Assembly (NCBI GenBank): GCA_012511915.1
Contig: JAAZFB010000116.1
Span: 1-21,594 of the forward strand
DNA: 21,594 bases
Source: Clostridiaceae bacterium
GTDB lineage: Bacteria > Bacillota > Clostridia > Monoglobales > Firm-18
Direction of reading: 5' to 3'
Part shown: piece by piece, positions 15,002-20,999 of the stretch
Position numbering within the stretch: the first letter of the stretch is position 1
How the letters are laid out: each line of letters opens with the position of its first letter
Notes under the pieces: generated by a model
Told to the model about the DNA's origin: nothing
What the model saw: the letters and a program-made list of their open reading frames with translations, nothing else
Databases searched by the model: none
Position numbers and translations under genes: made by a program

Positions 15002-15025
15002 TATCAAAAAGTACACCTTTTGATA
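15002..15025. repeat. Serine-invertase crossover site 2 (hix-like dyad)
   Basis: Half sites TATCAAAAAGTA and CACCTTTTGATA around central dinucleotide AC (15013-15014), the complement of GT in site 1, so the sites are in inverted orientation. It ends 5 bp before the stop codon of the recombinase gene. Confidence 0.75.
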
Positions 15026-15030
15026 GCCGT

Positions 15031-15642
15031 TTATAGTTTTTTATTATGGAGTAGACGATATTCCCTAAGCCTGCGGTAAAAGGGCGCTTCGCTCATTTTG
15101 CATTGCCTGAGTACTTCATGCACGCTTATGTGATTCTTTTCCCATTGCTTTAAAAGCTTATCAAAGTTGTCCGGTGCGGCTTTGGCAGGCCGCCCGAAAC
15201 ATACACCTTTTGCCTTTGCTGCGGCAATTCCCTCTGCTTGCCTTTTGCGTATATTTTCCCGCTCGCTCTGTGCCACAAAGGACAATATTTGCAGTACAAG
15301 GTCGGCAATAAACGTCCCCATAAGGTCTTTGCCGTTGCGAGTGTCCAACAAGGGCATATCAATTACCGCTATGTCAATGCCCTTTTCCTTAGTCAGCACA
15401 CGCCATTGATTTTGGATTTCCTAATAATTGCGTCCCGATCGGTCAATGCTTTTTATATACAAAAGGTCGCCGGATTTCAGCTTTTTCACAAGCGCTTTAT
15501 ATGAGGGACGGTCAAAATCCTTGCCGGACTGCTTATCCATAAATATCTGCGAGGGAGGTATTTTCAACTCGTTCATAGCGAGCAGTTGTCTGTCCTCGTG
15601 CTGGTCTATGCTGGATACCCGAATATATCCGTAAGTTTTCAT
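15031..15642 (-). pseudogene. Small serine recombinase (Hin/Tn3-resolvase type) interrupted by one amber codon
   Basis: One continuous frame of 203 codons broken only by TAG at 15423-15421. The N-terminal part MKTYGYIRVSSIDQHEDRQL carries the catalytic serine (Ser10) and ends IKSIDRSGRNY. After the TAG the frame continues EIQNQWRVLTKEKGIDIAVI and runs through the E-helix region SERENIRKRQAEGIAAAKAKG to a C-terminal helix-turn-helix (CKMSEAPFYRRLRE). The position is normally Glu in relatives (RNYEEI), so GAG to TAG is a single-base change. TAG is an ordinary stop elsewhere in the window (TnpX-type gene), so recoding is unlikely. The gene lies 5 bp from hix-like site 2 and is the natural invertase for that pair; it is probably inactive unless the amber codon is suppressed. 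Confidence 0.8.
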
Positions 15643-15689
15643 GCCTCATTCACTCCTTTCGCCGTTCGGTAAGAAGTTAATATAAACTT

Positions 15690-16682
15690 TTATTCCATTT
15701 CCAACTCCCATCCTAAATCTTCATTCATCTGCTTTAACTCTTGGTGTTGCTCGAATAATTCCTGCCGCAAATCCTCAGGAATTGAGTTGATAAAATCAAC
15801 TATTTCATTGTATTCCTCAACCAGATTTTGATAAGCAGATTCGGTTTCATACCTTTCCTGCTGCTGTGAATATGACTTGTCCTCCAAATATTTCTTATCC
15901 TCTTTCAATCTGCTAATAGTATCCTTCAAATCCTCGTTACCTTTTTCCACCTGCTTTATCTGCTTATCAAAGGAGCTGACCTGCGGTATCCATTTCGCAA
16001 GCTCCTTCATAAGAGCCTCACGCTTTTTAGTAAGGTTAAAAGCGTTCATATCGTCCATTATAGTTCTTATTTGCTCCATTTGTACGGTGAGCTTTGTTGC
16101 CTGTTTGAACAACCTCACTGAAATATGCTTGCGTTTTGTTTGGATGGCAGGCTCGCCACGTTGCAATTCAGGATAAACCGCCGACATACATTCGTGAAAC
16201 TTATCCTGCCATTCGACCAGCTTTGTCCTATTCCCGATAATTTCTTTTGCGGAAAGCCTTTTGTCCTTTGTCAGCGGAACGAAACAAAGGTGCATATGCG
16301 GCGTTCTCTCATCCATATGGATGATAGCTGAAATTATGTTTTCATTGCCGACTTCCTCCGCCAAAAAATCTACCGCATGCTTGAAGTACGCTCTCGCTTC
16401 CTCCGGCGAACGGCTTATAAAAAACTCAGGGCTCGCGGTTATAATTGTATCCACAAATTTTATGCTGTCCTTTCTGACTTTGCAGTTTGCTTTTTCAATC
16501 CTGCTTTGTATTTCATAGTAATATGATTTCTGCGGAGTTATAATGTGATAATTCTGATTGCTCAAATCCATATCTATGTCAGGATTGCTTGCGTATTGTT
16601 CCTTTTTTCGCTCGTGATGGGCTTCCAGTGATTTCGCTGCTCCGCCTTTCATCTTAGCAAAACGAAGTATTCCGTACGGCAT
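15690..16682 (-). CDS. MobV-family relaxase (Mob/Pre, TnpZ-like)
   Basis: 330 residues. The start ATG has GGAGG 7 nt upstream and begins MPYGILRFAKMKGGAAKSLE. The family's first motif is visible (HHERKKEQYASNPDIDMDL, about 22-40). The metal-binding motif is HMDERTPHMHLCFVPLT, with His122, His129 and His131. The C-terminal third (about 225-330) is a long Glu/Lys-rich coiled coil (KQVEKGNEDLKDTISRLKED), typical of MobV proteins. These enzymes nick oriT and pilot the strand into a recipient using a helper conjugation machine. A recognisable MobV oriT lies about 200 bp upstream, and no type IV secretion genes are present, so the element is mobilizable rather than self-transmissible. It lies 47 bp upstream of the recombinase pseudogene. 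Confidence 0.92.
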   Translation of the reverse strand: MPYGILRFAKMKGGAAKSLEAHHERKKEQYASNPDIDMDLSNQNYHIITPQKSYYYEIQSRIEKANCKVRKDSIKFVDTIITASPEFFISRSPEEARAYFKHAVDFLAEEVGNENIISAIIHMDERTPHMHLCFVPLTKDKRLSAKEIIGNRTKLVEWQDKFHECMSAVYPELQRGEPAIQTKRKHISVRLFKQATKLTVQMEQIRTIMDDMNAFNLTKKREALMKELAKWIPQVSSFDKQIKQVEKGNEDLKDTISRLKEDKKYLEDKSYSQQQERYETESAYQNLVEEYNEIVDFINSIPEDLRQELFEQHQELKQMNEDLGWELEME

Positions 16683-16757
16683 ATTATTACCTCCGCATGT
16701 TAATCGTTAGTGACTGCTGACCGAAGGTGCGCTCCATATACCTGCCCCACCGAAATG

Positions 16758-16811
16758 AAAAGCGCCCGTGTCGGCGGCTGCCTTCCGGCAGTCACCGACA
16801 CGGACGCTTTT
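16758..16811. terminator. Strong GC-rich hairpin between oriT and the relaxase gene
   Basis: AAAAGCG.CCGTGTCGG..GCTGCC pairs with GGCAG.C.CCGACACGG.CGCTTTT around TTCC, over 20 pairs with three mismatches. TTTT follows on both strands, so it has the form of a bidirectional terminator. A role in the oriT architecture is also possible. Confidence 0.6.
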
Positions 16812-16878
16812 CCCGCCCCGCGAACCGCCACCCGCTCCAAAGAGGCGGGTAGCACTTCGCAGGTCGCTCGGCGGGGAG

Positions 16879-16915
16879 GTATAACACACTAGACCTTGCA
16901 AGCAAGGTCGTGTGG
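16879..16915 (-). other. Origin of transfer (oriT) of the MobV/pMV158 type
   Basis: On the minus strand: CACAC, an 8-bp inverted repeat GACCTTGC-TT-GCAAGGTC, then TAGTGTG/TTATAC. The last part equals the nick region TAGTGTG/TTA of pMV158 oriT, including the flanking CACAC and the hairpin position. The nick is predicted on the minus strand between 16885 and 16884. The MobV relaxase gene lies just downstream on the same strand. Confidence 0.88.
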
Positions 16916-17110
16916 CAGGGAGTACCCTGCACCCCTTTCGGGCAGCCTGCGTTTGCGTAAGAAAACGCAATCAGCCCTCCCACAGGCAAGCCGCATTTGC
17001 TATCGCAAAAGCGACAAGCCTGTGTTGAAGGACGGCTAACGCCGCCCTTTTGCCATGCTGTAAACTGCATGGCAATCCGCCACGGGCGGAGCTTGATTCG
17101 CACTGTCAAC
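16916..17110. other. GC-rich multi-hairpin non-coding stretch beside oriT
   Basis: There are several self-complementary blocks: TTGCGT/ACGCAA near 16950-16970, TTGCCATGC/GCATGGCAA (17050-17058 with 17067-17075) nested within CCGCCC/GGGCGG (17042-17047 with 17084-17089). Overlapping open frames on both strands are biased in composition and lack ribosome binding sites, so I read the stretch as structural DNA of the transfer region and the probable right part of the element. Confidence 0.5.
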
Positions 17111-17211
17111 GCTCGTGTTATATTTACATTGCAAATTTAACATGTCCCACTTGACTGTACGAATTATTTTCGTGCCACTTTGCTTTCTAATCCGCAATCA
17201 AAACAGCACAA

Positions 17212-17248
17212 AAAAACCGCCTGTAAAGATTTTCTTTACAAACGGTTT
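17212..17248 (-). terminator. Strong leftward terminator
   Basis: On the minus strand AAACCG-TTTGTAAAG-loop-CTTTACA-GG-CGGTTTTTTT: arms AAACCG/CGGTTT and TGTAAAG/CTTTACA with a T-run after. It ends leftward transcription entering from 17275-17475 and isolates the transfer region. Confidence 0.7.
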
Positions 17249-17274
17249 ATAAAGTGTTACTATAAAATATGAAA

Positions 17275-17475
17275 TTATTTATAGTGTTTTTTTCGTAAAT
17301 ACTGTTTACTGACTGCCATTAAACATGCTTGTTTACTGCATTTTTTGAATGTTCCTATAAGAACACTCGTACCATGACGATCTTTATGATTATACGGTGT
17401 CGGCAGATATCTGGAAAACGGCGGACAGTTAATCTTAAAGGGAGAAAACCCCATTGCAAAGGATAAGTATAACAA
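17275..17475 (-). CDS. Hypothetical small ORF before a terminator
   Basis: Up to 66 residues (GFSPFKINCPPFSRYL ... SKQYLRKKHYK), starting at a TTG or an internal ATG with GTGAGG upstream. No family recognised. The only support is a clear minus-strand terminator directly after its stop; it may be a fragment of a lost gene. The rest of 17111-17590 shows nothing else I can support. Confidence 0.2.
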   Translation of the reverse strand: MLYLSFAMGFSPFKINCPPFSRYLPTPYNHKDRHGTSVLIGTFKKCSKQACLMAVSKQYLRKKHYK

Positions 17476-17591
17476 TCCTCACGATGCTCTTGTCTTTTGA
17501 TAAATAACACAAAAAAGGCTCTGGTATGGGGCTTTCACACAGGCATTTTTGAAAAAATTGTGTGCAAGTTTCAAGCGAGGCAAAAAAATAT

Positions 17592-17656
17592 TTGCTCTAT
17601 TTATAAAACAGTGATATTCTAATACTAAAGTTCATAGCCACAAATATTTGGTGGCT
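17592..17656 (+). promoter_or_regulatory. Promoter and leader hairpin of the glutamate dehydrogenase gene
   Basis: TTGCTC (17592-17597), 17 nt, TATTCT (17615-17620): a moderate promoter. The leader contains a hairpin with arms AGCCAC (17636-17641) and GTGGCT (17651-17656), followed by a short T-rich tract, which could be an operator or attenuator. Confidence 0.5.
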
Positions 17657-17689
17657 CTCATTTTATGAAAAATCAATAGGAGGCTAACA

Positions 17690-18976
17690 ATGTCAAAAAC
17701 GGTCTACAATCCATTTGAAAGCGCTCAGGAGCAATTTGATAAAGTTGCGGATCTTCTTGAGTTAGACAGCGGCACTCGTGAGCTGCTGCGCCAGCCAATT
17801 CAAGAAATACATTTTACTATCCCCGTAAAAATGGACGATGGGTCAACCAAGGTATTCAAGGCTTTTCGCATCAGACATAATGATGCCAGAGGACCCGCAA
17901 AGGGCGGAATACGCTTTCATCCCCATGAAACGGCCGATACGGTACGCGCTCTTTCCATGTGGATGACATGGAAATGCGCGGTAGTGGATATCCCTCTCGG
18001 CGGTGGAAAGGGCGGCGTAATCTGCGATCCCCACAACCTCTCGGCGGGCGAGCAGGAAAGGCTGTGCCGCGGATATGTCCGCCGGCTTTTTACACAGATT
18101 GGTCCCACCCAGGATGTGGCCGCACCGGACGTCATGACAAACGGTCAGCATATGCTTTGGATGCTTGATGAATATGAAACAATCTCCAACGGCCGGTATC
18201 CCAGCATGATTACAGGAAAGCCAGTGGGCATGGGTGGATCGCTGGGACGTAAAGAGGCTACCGGCTACGGCGTTATCTATGTACTTAAAAACCTGCTGCG
18301 TGAAATGAGTATTCCGATTGAATCTACAACGGCCAGTATACAGGGCTTCGGAAATGTGGCCGAGTACGCCGCTCGCATGTATTCGGAGTTGGGCGGTAAA
18401 GTAATTGCGGTATCCTGTTGGAATCAGGCGGAAGCCAAGGCATACACCTATAAAAAGAAAAACGGTTGCGACATTGAACAGCTCGCCGAAATCAAGGATT
18501 CCTTTGGTGGAATTGACAAGGAAAAAGCTATTGCGCTGGGATACGAGGTTCTTCCGGGAGAAGAATGGATTAAACAGGACGTGGATATCCTAATTCCTGC
18601 GGCTCTGGAAAACCAGATTACTCCTGCGGTATTCCCTGATATATCTAAAAAAGTCAGAATTATCTGCGAGGCAGCAAACGGGCCCACCACGCCCGACTGC
18701 GATGCGCTCATCCGCGAACGTGGAATCACTCTTCTGCCCGACTTCCTTTGCAACGCTGGCGGTGTAACCTGTAGCTATTTTGAGCAGGTACAGTGCAGTA
18801 TGAACTACTTTTGGGATATTGCCGAGGTCTTTGAGAAACTGGAATACTGCATGACCAAGGCGTTTAGCGCGGTATACAAGCTTGCTATAGAAAAGAACCT
18901 TTATATGCGTGACGCTGCTTATACAATCGCTATAAACCGGGTGGCCGAAGCTGTTAAGCTGCGCGGTTGGGCATAA
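17690..18976 (+). CDS. gdhA: Glutamate dehydrogenase (Glu/Leu/Phe/Val dehydrogenase family)
   Basis: 428 residues, normal length for the hexameric NAD-type bacterial enzyme. The start ATG has AGGAGG 7 nt upstream. The N-terminal dimerisation and substrate domain carries FRIRHNDARGPAKGGIRFHP and the catalytic-lysine region CAVVDIPLGGGKGGV. The Rossmann domain begins near IQGFGNVAEYAARMYSELG. ANGPTTPDCDALIRERGI and LPDFLCNAGGVTCSYFE are further signature segments. It interconverts glutamate and 2-oxoglutarate plus ammonia in the cytoplasm. It is intact, with its own promoter and terminator, so it is a single-gene unit. It is probably chromosomal backbone just beyond the mobile element. NAD versus NADP use is not resolved. 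Confidence 0.95.
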   Translation: MSKTVYNPFESAQEQFDKVADLLELDSGTRELLRQPIQEIHFTIPVKMDDGSTKVFKAFRIRHNDARGPAKGGIRFHPHETADTVRALSMWMTWKCAVVDIPLGGGKGGVICDPHNLSAGEQERLCRGYVRRLFTQIGPTQDVAAPDVMTNGQHMLWMLDEYETISNGRYPSMITGKPVGMGGSLGRKEATGYGVIYVLKNLLREMSIPIESTTASIQGFGNVAEYAARMYSELGGKVIAVSCWNQAEAKAYTYKKKNGCDIEQLAEIKDSFGGIDKEKAIALGYEVLPGEEWIKQDVDILIPAALENQITPAVFPDISKKVRIICEAANGPTTPDCDALIRERGITLLPDFLCNAGGVTCSYFEQVQCSMNYFWDIAEVFEKLEYCMTKAFSAVYKLAIEKNLYMRDAAYTIAINRVAEAVKLRGWA

Positions 18977-18989
18977 GCAATAAAAAGCG

Positions 18990-19018
18990 AAGGAGATGTC
19001 ATTACGACATCTCCTTTT
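18990..19018 (+). terminator. Rho-independent terminator of the glutamate dehydrogenase gene
   Basis: AAGGAGATGTC-ATTAC-GACATCTCCTT, an 11-bp perfect stem followed by TT, 13 bp after the stop codon. Confidence 0.9.
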
Positions 19019-19070
19019 ATATCCAAAACTTTTGGGCAGGTTATGCAGCACGAACGATGATGGAGGATAT

Positions 19071-19214
19071 ATGAAGGACTACAATGCACAGTTATATGAA
19101 AGAGCAAAAGAGCTCGAATGCATGTACAGGGTTGAAGAAACGTTGCAGAACAAAAAGTTGACGCTTCCCGCCGTAATGAAAGAACTTGCGGAACTCATAC
19201 TCGTAGGGATATAA
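19071..19214 (+). pseudogene. Truncated N-terminus of a sensor / PEP-synthase-like protein
   Basis: ATG with GGAGG 4 nt upstream; 47 codons, MKDYNAQLYERAKELECM, YRVEETL..., then PAVMKELAELI, before the frame is cut by foreign sequence ending LVGI and a stop. KELECMYRVEE openings occur in sensor-like proteins, some linked to phosphoenolpyruvate synthase-type genes. The abrupt join at about 19208, to a Mur-ligase-like fragment on the other strand, shows a truncated gene. The family call is weak. Confidence 0.45.
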
Positions 19215-19319
19215 CAGCAAGGAATTTAAAATGTTATTGGTGGTTGTTTTGCCATTTGTTCCGCACACGGCAATAATCCCGCCTTTTACCTGCGAAGCAA
19301 GGGTCTTTAAAATAGCGGG
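19215..19319 (-). pseudogene. Mur ligase (MurT-like) fragment with P-loop
   Basis: About 35 codons reading ILKTLASQVKGGIIAVCGTN and GKTTTNNILNSLL. GTNGKTT is the ATP-binding P-loop of Mur ligases; the preceding LASQV--GII-V is typical of MurT-type proteins. Both ends are cut: upstream joins the transposase scrap, downstream joins the antisense of the preceding fragment. Confidence 0.6.
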
Positions 19320-19427
19320 GTAATACTTCCAATTATACCAGTACACATAACTACCAGCAATCCTCTTTAATATAACGTCAAGATCTTCTTTTCCCACCTT
19401 TAACAACAAATGAATATGATTAGACAT
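19320..19427 (-). pseudogene. REP-associated tyrosine (IS200-like, Y1) transposase fragment
   Basis: 36 codons beginning MSNHIHLLLKVGKEDLDVIL and ending YVYWYNWKYY. The HIH of NHIHLL is the metal-binding motif of Y1 HUH transposases, normally well inside the protein, so the 5' part is missing as well as the catalytic tyrosine part. It abuts a 43-bp palindrome that overlaps its first codon. Confidence 0.6.
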
Positions 19428-19468
19428 AAGGCATTAAGCGAATATTTTGTATTCACTTATTGCCTTAT
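19426..19468. repeat. 43-bp palindrome beside the Y1 transposase scrap
   Basis: Left arm 19426-19444 and right arm 19450-19468 match 17 of 19 positions as an inverted repeat around TTTTG. REP-type palindromes are partners of REP-associated tyrosine transposases, so this may be a relic of such a pair. Confidence 0.6.
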
Positions 19469-19517
19469 ATGTTTTTAGTGTTTCAATAGATTTAATTTAT
19501 CCTGTTCATCCTCAAAA

Positions 19518-19563
19518 ATTTTATATTGAAAGATTTGGGTATTTTATATTGAAAGATTTGGGT
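19518..19563 (+). repeat. Exact 23-bp tandem duplication at the IS left end
   Basis: Two identical, directly adjacent 23-mers (19518-19540 and 19541-19563), each ending GATTTGGGT. The second ends within the IS1595 left terminal repeat (GGGT...), so the IS tip and its flank have been duplicated. Confidence 0.85.
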
Positions 19564-19651
19564 ATTCACTTGACGAACGCATACACAATATGGTAGAATT
19601 TAGGCATGAAAGATTATCCTATGAACTTAACAGAGTTTGAAAAAGAATTTA

Positions 19652-19811
19652 TACTAAATTCAATCAAATATAGCGCAATCTTTTCGGCTTATTTTACACT
19701 GAGCATCGTTATGGAACCGTTTTGAATGCAAAAAGCATTCAAAAGAACCCATGCCTTGCTCAGCAAAAAATCATCTCGCAAATATAACACTATATTTGGT
19801 TGAATTTAGTA
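19652..19811. mobile_element. TACTA palindromic element, type C (160 bp) in the transposase gene
   Basis: Ends TACTAAATTCAATCAAATAT and ATATTTGGTTGAATTTAGTA form a 22-bp inverted repeat with one mismatch. The interior has nested hairpins: CTGAGCA/TGCTCAG and GTTTTGAATGC/GCATTCAAAA. It is flanked by TTA (19649-19651) and TTA (19812-19814). Excision with one flank rejoins GAATTTA and GTAATGCG into a correct transposase frame (EFSNAKQ). It is non-coding. Confidence 0.85.
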
Positions 19812-19871
19812 TTAGTAATGCGAAACAGTGTCAAGAATATTTGTTTAAGTTGCGCTGGAAAGATAGATTCA

Positions 19872-20111
19872 TACTATTCCTCATTTAAAATATTGACAAA
19901 CTTTTTTGTCAATAGGGCTGCAATCAGCGGCCGTTATACTGTTCCTAAATTAAATTATTGATTTAATTTAGGAACAATTCAATACTATTTTCCTTACGCC
20001 AACGGCGTTGTTGACACAAATGTGTCAACATTTTAAAATGGGAATAGTATTACAAGGAAAATAGTATTTACTAATTCGCAATTAATAAAATTTTTCTAAC
20101 GCGAATTAGTA
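19872..20111. mobile_element. TACTA composite element (B+A), copy 2, with a nested insertion
   Basis: It begins TACTATTCCTCATTTAAAAT like copy 1 (2706-2831) and ends with the 43-bp A part (GCGAATTAGTA). It is flanked by TCA (19869-19871) and TCA (20112-20114). Removing it and one TCA restores DRF-RCPRCQ in the transposase. A 113-bp element is nested within; without it and its duplication, this copy is 124 bp against 126 bp for copy 1. Confidence 0.85.
19937..20049. mobile_element. TACTA palindromic element, type D (113 bp), nested inside copy 2
   Basis: Ends TACTGTTCC and GGGAATAGTA; flanked by TTA (19934-19936) and TTA (20050-20052). Copy 1 of the host element is continuous at the same place (GCGGCCGTTA then AGGAAAATAGTA), which proves the insertion. 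The interior carries three hairpins: GTTCCTAAATTAAAT/ATTTAATTTAGGAAC, ACGCC-AAC-GGCGT, and TTGACACA/TGTGTCAA. Confidence 0.82.
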
Positions 20112-20999
20112 TCAGATGTCCTCGTTGTCAGTGTGATAAGGCGTGGCAGATAAGCGAGGCGAAATATAAATGTCATAGCTGTGGTTATCAAACTTCAGTA
20201 ATTTCCGGGACAATATTTCAAGACACACATAAGCCACTTACTTTGTGGTTTCGTGCCATATGGTATTTTACGGCACAAAAAAACGGAGCCAGTGCACTTA
20301 GTCTGCAACAGATTTTAATACTCGGTAGTTATCGCACGGCGTGGACTTGGTTGCACAAATTAAGACGTGCAATGATTTGACACGGAAGAGATAAATTACA
20401 GGGCATTATAGAAGTTGATGAAGCGTATATCGGTGCCGCCAATCAAGGCGGAAAACGTGGTAGAGGTGCAGAAAACAAGGATTTAGTCGTGGTTGCGGTG
20501 GAGATTAACGATAACAAAATCGGTAGAATTAGAATGTCGGTGATTGATGATGCTTCTGCGAAAAGCTTGCATTATTTTGTGGAGCAGACCATAGAAAAAG
20601 GAAGCACTATTATAACCGATGGGTGGAGTGCGTATAATGGTTTATCAGAAAAAGGACATGCACAGGAAAGCAAAATACAAAAAGACGACCAAACACTTTT
20701 GCCCCATGTGCACACCACCATATCGTTACTGAAACGATGGTTACTTGGCACGTTGCAAGGCTCATGTTCTAAAGCCCACTTTGCATATTATTTGGACGAA
20801 TACACTTTTAGAATTAATCGCAGAAAATTAAAAAGTAGGGGTATGCTCTTTTATAGGCTGTGGCAAAATGCCGTTCAAGTTGAATCGACTACCTATAATA
20901 ATATTGTTACCAAATAATCAATATATTGTGCATGGGTTCGTCAAGTGCATACCCATATTAAATATTTGACAGTACCAAATAAAAAAGGAGGCAAGATTT

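Larger units (their letters stand above)
14880..15012. other. Candidate invertible promoter segment (133 bp)
   Basis: It lies between two hix-like sites in inverted orientation, directly downstream of a Hin/resolvase-type recombinase gene and upstream of the Rhs operon. It contains a promoter (14956-14984) and a perfect 20-bp palindrome CAAAATAATACATTATTTTG (14926-14945) just upstream of the -35. In the present orientation the promoter reads rightward, antisense into the recombinase gene. After inversion it would read leftward with a start near 14901, about 180 nt before the first operon gene. Confidence 0.65.
19606..20917 (+). pseudogene. IS1595-family transposase, interrupted twice and with a nonsense codon
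   Basis: Exons in order: MKDYPMNLTEFEKEF (19606-19650), then SNAKQCQEYLFKLRWKDRF (about 19815-19870), then from about 20115 RCPRCQCDKAWQ...CHSCGYQTSVISGT (zinc ribbon). The DDE domain follows: EVDEAYIGAANQGGKRGRG, TIITDGWSAYNG, LDEYTFRINRRK. Two palindromic TACTA elements interrupt it at 19652-19811 and 19872-20111; removing each with one 3-bp flank restores the frame. A TGA at 20378-20380 (AMI-stop-HGRDKL, where relatives have Arg) is a further lesion. It is inactive unless rescued in trans. Confidence 0.88.
19560..20954 (+). mobile_element. IS1595-family insertion sequence, degenerate
   Basis: Terminal inverted repeats at 19560-19591 (GGGTATTCACTTGACGAAC...) and 20923-20954 match at 29 of 32 positions. 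They enclose a single gene with the zinc ribbon and DDE domain of IS1595 (ISXO2-like) transposases. Without the two palindromic insertions the element would be about 1.0 kb, the usual size. The 8-bp flanks do not match, so no target duplication is visible. The right end lies 45 bp from the start of the next gene. Confidence 0.88.

Noticed and set aside
14867..15025. Tn3-type res site (direct repeats for resolution)
   Set aside because: The central dinucleotides are in opposite orientation and there are only two sites, about 135 bp apart, which fits inversion better than resolution.
15421..15423. Recoding of TAG as an amino acid in the small recombinase
   Set aside because: TAG is used as a normal stop by the TnpX-type gene (4454-4456), and no recoding element is visible, so a nonsense mutation is simpler.
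16792..17109. Open frame of 105 codons (minus) across the oriT region, rich in Cys, Arg and Pro
   Set aside because: No ribosome binding site, composition follows the GC-rich hairpins, and it overlaps the oriT and terminator-like stem. Read as structural DNA.
19092..19427. Single 111-codon protein
   Set aside because: It is a chimera: the first 36 codons are a Y1 transposase scrap, the next 35 a Mur-ligase scrap, and the rest is antisense to another truncated gene.
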